Positions 4,781 to 8,162 of a stretch of DNA of 8,162 nucleotides are shown here, piece by piece; position 1 is the first letter of the stretch, and the number at the start of each line of letters is the position of its first letter. The stretch spans positions 1 through 8,162 of the forward strand of contig SCQA01000050.1 of the NCBI GenBank assembly GCA_004298725.1. Direction: 5' to 3'. This stretch comes from a bacterium. Its GTDB lineage: Bacteria; Desulfobacterota; GWC2-55-46. A model generated the notes under the pieces. The model searched no databases, was not told the DNA's origin, and saw only the letters and a program-made list of their open reading frames with translations. A program made the position numbers and the translations under genes.

Positions 4781-5332
4781 CTACGCGCCTCTGCCTATTT
4801 TATGCGCGTAGCGGGTTCTTATGCTTGTTAATATGTTCATCATGCGCTCTGTTTTATAATCAGGGTATGTCCATTCAAGCGCGCGCCAGTTGTTTTTTGA
4901 ATATAGCAGAGTAAGGTCGGCGTACACGTTGCTTCCGATGTAAACTCTGTGAGTAAAGTTTTTGCGCGTGGCAAGCACGAACCTTTCAAGCGTAAGTATG
5001 CCCGGGTCTATGTTTACGCGCCGTTTGCCGTTACCGTCCGAAAGGGTTTTTTCAAGGCCGTCCGTGAATATTTTTATAGCGGCAAGGCCGTCCGCCGGAA
5101 TTAACCGTTCAAATGAAACGAGTTTTCTTTTAAGCCCGGCGCCGAATTCTTCTTTGTAGTAGCCGGTTCCGTTGAAGTCGATTGCTTCGCTTAAAAACTC
5201 AATGTGGCCAAAGCGTTCTTCAAGCGTTTTAAGCGTATCGGCAAACAAAGACGGGTTGCCGGTAAAAAAGCTGACCACAAGGTTTACGTTTTCAGGCTCC
5301 GCCCTCTCTTGCATCAGTTGCTCTTTGGCCAT
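4781..5332 (-). CDS. DUF4416 family protein, function unknown
   Basis: The product is 183 residues with no signal peptide or membrane helix, so it is likely cytoplasmic. The order of conserved segments matches DUF4416: VNLVVSFFTG at the start, LEERFGHIEFLSE, DFNGTGYYKEEFGAGLKRKLVSFERLI, then RRVNIDPGILTLERFVLATRKNFTHRVYIG, and finally WTYPDYKTE near the C-terminus. The IDPG.LTL..FVLAT.K...HR.Y.G block is the strongest signature. No reaction is known for the family. Its ATG at 5332 lies inside the end of rfaE1 (19-bp overlap). A second ATG at 5314 overlaps the rfaE1 stop in a TGATG arrangement and may be the real start, since it would give 177 residues and still include the whole domain. Position between the heptose kinase and yicC suggests an envelope or housekeeping role, but this is inference. 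Confidence 0.85.
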   Translation of the reverse strand: MAKEQLMQERAEPENVNLVVSFFTGNPSLFADTLKTLEERFGHIEFLSEAIDFNGTGYYKEEFGAGLKRKLVSFERLIPADGLAAIKIFTDGLEKTLSDGNGKRRVNIDPGILTLERFVLATRKNFTHRVYIGSNVYADLTLLYSKNNWRALEWTYPDYKTERMMNILTSIRTRYAHKIGRGA

Positions 5333-6327
5333 GCTTTCAGGCCGGTTGCCACGGCATTCGTAAGTTCGTCCCTTGTGAGCGTGGCAGTGCCTATCTTACC
5401 CACTACAATGCCTGCCGCGAAGTTGGCAAGAACCGCGGCCTCCTTGAAGTTAGCTCCGCTGGCAAGGGCAAGGGCGAGTACGCTTATTACGGTGTCGCCC
5501 GCGCCGCTTACGTCAAAGACTTCCTTTGCGACCGTTGGTATGTGCGTGTCAGAGTCGGCTTCAAAAAGGCTCATGCCCTGTTCGCCCCTTGTTATAAGAA
5601 GCGCCTCACAACCGAGTTTGCTGTAGAGGAGTTCGCCTGCCCTGTGCAGAGACGTTTGGTCTTTAATATCAACGCCTGAGGCGAGCGAGGCTTCAAGGTT
5701 ATTGGGCGTAACTACGGTGGCGCCGGTATAGAATCCGAAGTGTTCAACCTTTGGGTCAACGGCGAGAGGGCGCGAATGTTTTTTGCAAAGATGCACTACC
5801 TCGTCCATTAAAGCTTCGGTTATAAGGCCTTTGGCATAGTCGGATATAACAACAACGCGCGCTTCTTTTATCGCCTTTTTAAGGTAGTTAAACACTTTTT
5901 CAGCGGTTTCGGATTCTATTTTGTCACTCTTTTCGCGGTCGAACCTGACAACCTGCTGACTGTGAGCTATTATGCGCGTTTTTATGGTCGTCGGGCGTTT
6001 GGGGTCTATTATTATTCCGCTTGTGGGTATTGATTTTTTCTTCAATGCGGCCACGAGTTTTTTCCCGTCGTCGTCTTTTCCAACTATGCCGGTTACAAGG
6101 GCTTTACCGCCAAGGCTGTGAATGTTGTTGGCGACGTTGGCGCTTCCGCCAAGCATAAGGCTCTCGGAGGTTACTTCAACCACTGGCACCGGCGCCTCGG
6201 GGGATATTCTTTTAACTTTGCCCCATATGAAGTGGTCCATTATGAGGTCGCCAATTACAAGAACTTTTGCCGTTTCAAACCTTTCGATTATGGAGTGCGC
6301 CTTTTTTAATTTAAGGTATCTTTCCAT
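5314..6327 (-). CDS. rfaE1: D-glycero-beta-D-manno-heptose-7-phosphate kinase (kinase-only HldA/RfaE1)
   Basis: The product is 337 residues of the PfkB/ribokinase family. It shows VIGDLIMDHFIWGKVKRISPEAPVPVVEV (about 24-52), the segment that separates RfaE kinases from other sugar kinases. The GGSANVANN substrate loop follows (60-68), then DVSGAGDTV with the anion hole and catalytic aspartate D278. It phosphorylates heptose-7-phosphate at C1 on the way to ADP-heptose, the donor for LPS inner core. E. coli HldE also carries a C-terminal adenylyltransferase domain; this protein ends after the kinase, so a separate rfaE2/hldC is expected elsewhere. The start overlaps the GT4 gene by 17 bp and the end overlaps DUF4416, showing tight coupling. 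ADP-glucose-type or other PfkB functions are unlikely given the ISPEAPVPVV motif. Confidence 0.94.
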   Translation of the reverse strand: MERYLKLKKAHSIIERFETAKVLVIGDLIMDHFIWGKVKRISPEAPVPVVEVTSESLMLGGSANVANNIHSLGGKALVTGIVGKDDDGKKLVAALKKKSIPTSGIIIDPKRPTTIKTRIIAHSQQVVRFDREKSDKIESETAEKVFNYLKKAIKEARVVVISDYAKGLITEALMDEVVHLCKKHSRPLAVDPKVEHFGFYTGATVVTPNNLEASLASGVDIKDQTSLHRAGELLYSKLGCEALLITRGEQGMSLFEADSDTHIPTVAKEVFDVSGAGDTVISVLALALASGANFKEAAVLANFAAGIVVGKIGTATLTRDELTNAVATGLKAWPKSN

Positions 6328-7462
6328 CCTTTTTTTCCTTACAAGCTCCTATAAGTTTTAAAAACCCGTTGACGGTATCTTCAATCGGGTATTTAAGCGC
6401 CGTGTTTTTAGCGGACTCGGCGGCTTTTTCCCGCCTTGCCGTTTCGAGAAACGGCTTAATCGCCTCGGCAACGGCCTTGTGGTCTTCGGGGTTTTGTATT
6501 ACTGCGCCGTCCACGCCGGCGTTTATAATTTCAGAGGCGCCGTTTGCGTTTGTCGTAATTACCGCCAGCCCGTGCGCGAAGGCTTCGAGGCACGCGTTGC
6601 TGAAAGGCTCGTAAATTGACGGCAGGCAGAATATGTCGGCGCCGGCGTAAAACTGCCGCACGTCAGTCGTCGGGCCGTTGAAGATTACGTGGTCGGCAAT
6701 GTTTAACCGACGGGCTTCGTTAACGTAGCGTCGTATGTTTCCCTTGCCTACGACGAGGAGCTTTACGGCCTTGCCGCCGGAGCAAAGGATCGCTATCGCG
6801 CGAATAAGATACAAAAGGCCTTTTCTTTCAAAACCAGAGCCGACAAAGAGGATAAGCGTTTCGTTGTCACCGGCTTTCAGCGCGTTTCTAACATGACGCC
6901 GCGCCTTATTAAACTCGGCGCCTTCAAGCGCATGCGTGCGACTTATACCATTGTATATAACACATATCTTTTTTTCAGGCAAACCATAATGCCTTATAAT
7001 GTCTTTTTTGACCATTAGCGAATTGGCCACGACTGTTTTCAGCGCTGGCGAGGCAAATAGCCTTTTTTCAAGGTGCAGTATCGTCCAGTGCAAAGGGCTT
7101 AATGCGATAAGCGCGCGTTTAAAGATGCCGGATGCCTTTTTTTTCTTTTGAAGCCATTCTTTATGAACGCCGTCGCCGGCGCGGAATATCTCCTGACAGG
7201 CCGTCCTTTCAAGGCTTATTACTACATCCGGCGCGGCTTTTTTAACGGCGCGTTCAGCGAAAAAAGCGAAAATAAGCGGGCGTAAAAAAGCAGGCCCGAA
7301 TTGAGTAATGCTATGTAAAGTTACGCCCTTTGATGAAGGCCATCCGGTTGAAAATATCTCCACGGAGTGCCCCTGTCTTACGAGTTCGTCAATAAAGCGC
7401 GTAAGAAAAACCTCGGCCCCGCCGTACGGCGTATATCGCCTTCTTATAATGCCTATTTTCAA
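6311..7462 (-). CDS. GT4 family glycosyltransferase, WaaG-like, LPS core; TTG start
   Basis: The product is 383 residues with the two-domain GT-B fold. The N-terminal part has KIGIIRRRYTPYGGAEVF (2-19), where Y-G-G-A-E binds the acceptor side. VVISLERTACQEIFRAGDGVHKEWL follows, a stretch typical of LPS-core WaaG-like enzymes. The donor domain starts with ILFVGSGFERKGL and contains the retaining E-x7-E motif at E285-E293 (EPFSNACLE). It likely transfers a hexose from a nucleotide sugar onto the inner core at the cytoplasmic face; sugar and linkage cannot be told. The open frame extends 46 codons further to an ATG at 7600, but that part is basic, does not resemble the family and overlaps the heptosyltransferase gene. 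TTG at 7462 begins right at the conserved strand, has GGAGAG upstream and overlaps the previous stop (TTGA). Confidence 0.9.
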   Translation of the reverse strand: MKIGIIRRRYTPYGGAEVFLTRFIDELVRQGHSVEIFSTGWPSSKGVTLHSITQFGPAFLRPLIFAFFAERAVKKAAPDVVISLERTACQEIFRAGDGVHKEWLQKKKKASGIFKRALIALSPLHWTILHLEKRLFASPALKTVVANSLMVKKDIIRHYGLPEKKICVIYNGISRTHALEGAEFNKARRHVRNALKAGDNETLILFVGSGFERKGLLYLIRAIAILCSGGKAVKLLVVGKGNIRRYVNEARRLNIADHVIFNGPTTDVRQFYAGADIFCLPSIYEPFSNACLEAFAHGLAVITTNANGASEIINAGVDGAVIQNPEDHKAVAEAIKPFLETARREKAAESAKNTALKYPIEDTVNGFLKLIGACKEKKDGKIP

Positions 7463-8162
7463 ACGTTCTCTCCGCTGAGCTTGCAAAACGCGACAAAGGC
7501 TTCGGTAGCGGTTACGGCGTTTGCCTCGCGCGACGCGTTTTGCAGAATTATGTGCGGCGTTTTCCAAGGAGACCATCTTTTTATGTCTGTTTGGCCCCAT
7601 ATCGAGAGTATGGGTTTACCAAGCCCGGCGGCTAAGTGCATTGCGCCGCCGTCCGGGCATATGACGAAGTTCGCAAGGCTCAGCGCGGCGATAAGCTCGC
7701 CAAGCGTTTCGGTTCTGTAGGTTATTGGCCTTTCTTTTAAAAAAGTTGAAAGCTTGCCCGCGTTTTCGTCGTCACCCGGGTGCAGGGCGTTTGATGAACT
7801 GCCCGGCGCCCAGAGGATTACCAGCCTCATGCCGAGCCTGGTTTGTATCATGTCGCCAAGTTCGCGGAACTTTTCCATGGCCCATCTGTTGGCCGGTTTT
7901 CTGGAGCTTATGTGCATGGCGACAAGTTTTCTGGCCGGGCCGCCGAACTTCAGGGCTGTGCGTGCTTTTTTTAATTCGCTCTCCGATGGCGCTACAACAA
8001 GCCCCGGCGCGGTCGCGCCCGCGCCGAGCGGCTCGACAAGCTTCATCATGGCTTCTACTTCGTGCGTACTGCTTGCCGGAGGCGCAATGCCAAGGCTAAA
8101 GAGCCTGCTCGGGCCGTAGCCGATAGTCTTTTTTGCGCCGCTTATGAAAGCGAAGCGCGCGG
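7459..8162 (-). CDS. GT9 family ADP-heptose:LPS heptosyltransferase, C-terminal part (cut by right edge)
   Basis: The reverse frame is open from the stop at 7459 to the window end, giving 233 complete codons. The visible part starts RFAFISGAKKTIGYGPSR, the family's 'R.GA..RIGY' segment. HISSRKPANRW (83-93 of the fragment) follows, then CPDGGAMHLAAGLGKP (168-183, with D170 and H175), the ADP-heptose binding signature of GT9. These enzymes add L,D-heptose to Kdo or heptose of the inner core at the cytoplasmic face. Which of WaaC, WaaF or WaaQ it is cannot be decided without the N-terminus. An ATG at 8049 is internal, because homology continues upstream. The stop overlaps the TTG start of the GT4 gene. 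With rfaE1 two genes downstream, donor synthesis and transfer are in one operon. Confidence 0.9.
   Translation of the reverse strand, partial: ARFAFISGAKKTIGYGPSRLFSLGIAPPASSTHEVEAMMKLVEPLGAGATAPGLVVAPSESELKKARTALKFGGPARKLVAMHISSRKPANRWAMEKFRELGDMIQTRLGMRLVILWAPGSSSNALHPGDDENAGKLSTFLKERPITYRTETLGELIAALSLANFVICPDGGAMHLAAGLGKPILSIWGQTDIKRWSPWKTPHIILQNASREANAVTATEAFVAFCKLSGENV
7468..7473 (-). promoter_or_regulatory. Ribosome binding site that fixes the GT4 TTG start
   Basis: GGAGAG on the minus strand ends 5 nt before TTG at 7462 (its GGAG core ends 7 nt before). It lies inside the last codons of the heptosyltransferase gene. Together with the TTGA stop-start overlap it argues for translational coupling and against the upstream ATG at 7600. 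Confidence 0.65.

Noticed and set aside
7463..7600. 46-codon N-terminal extension of the GT4 glycosyltransferase from an ATG at 7600
   Set aside because: It lies wholly inside the heptosyltransferase gene, is arginine-rich without family resemblance, and the TTG at 7462 has a good ribosome binding site and starts exactly at the conserved strand.
7367..8119. Long plus-strand open frames opposite the heptosyltransferase and GT4 genes
   Set aside because: They are antisense shadows of genes with clear family motifs, with no ribosome binding sites and low-complexity translations.

Overview
The window looks like chromosomal DNA of a Gram-negative bacterium. It carries genes for the lipopolysaccharide inner core (heptose kinase, heptosyltransferase, a GT4 glycosyltransferase), an outer-membrane beta-barrel and exported proteins with Sec-type signal peptides. 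A DUF4416 gene together with the yicC-gmk-rpoZ order is what I would expect from a Desulfobacterota/Nitrospirota-like lineage. That placement rests on family knowledge and not on a marker gene. Two genes start with TTG.

The window has two halves. The left half (about 1-2703) holds the 5' end of a DUF2062 membrane protein on the minus strand, then three separate plus-strand genes for exported proteins. These are a Cys/His-rich secreted protein of unknown function (250-681), an outer-membrane barrel with a CxxC right after its signal peptide (846-1847), and a TlpA-like thioredoxin with a WCAPC active site (2155-2703). They are separated by 164 and 307 bp of non-coding DNA rich in long, perfect inverted repeats. 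The first and third genes share a nearly identical promoter-to-start arrangement: an extended -10 element lying 7 nt before the ATG, with no Shine-Dalgarno sequence. Both are probably leaderless.

The right half (2877-8162) lies entirely on the minus strand. In transcription order it reads: GT9 heptosyltransferase (cut by the right edge), GT4 glycosyltransferase, rfaE1/hldA heptose-7-phosphate kinase, DUF4416 protein, yicC ribonuclease, gmk guanylate kinase, and, after a 145-bp gap with its own promoter, rpoZ. Genes from the heptosyltransferase to rfaE1 and DUF4416 overlap by 2-19 bp and gmk follows yicC after 7 bp, so the first six are very likely one operon. It joins LPS-core assembly to RNA turnover, nucleotide metabolism and, nearby, the RNA polymerase omega subunit.

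The two halves converge at 2704-2876, where two strong hairpins sit between the TlpA gene and rpoZ, neither with a good U-tract. I see no complete mobile element, CRISPR array, tRNA or rRNA. The most interesting points are the shared leaderless promoter module, the possible thiol/metal link among the three exported proteins, a 28-bp perfect palindrome upstream of the barrel gene, and possible antisense read-through from rpoZ across the TlpA gene.
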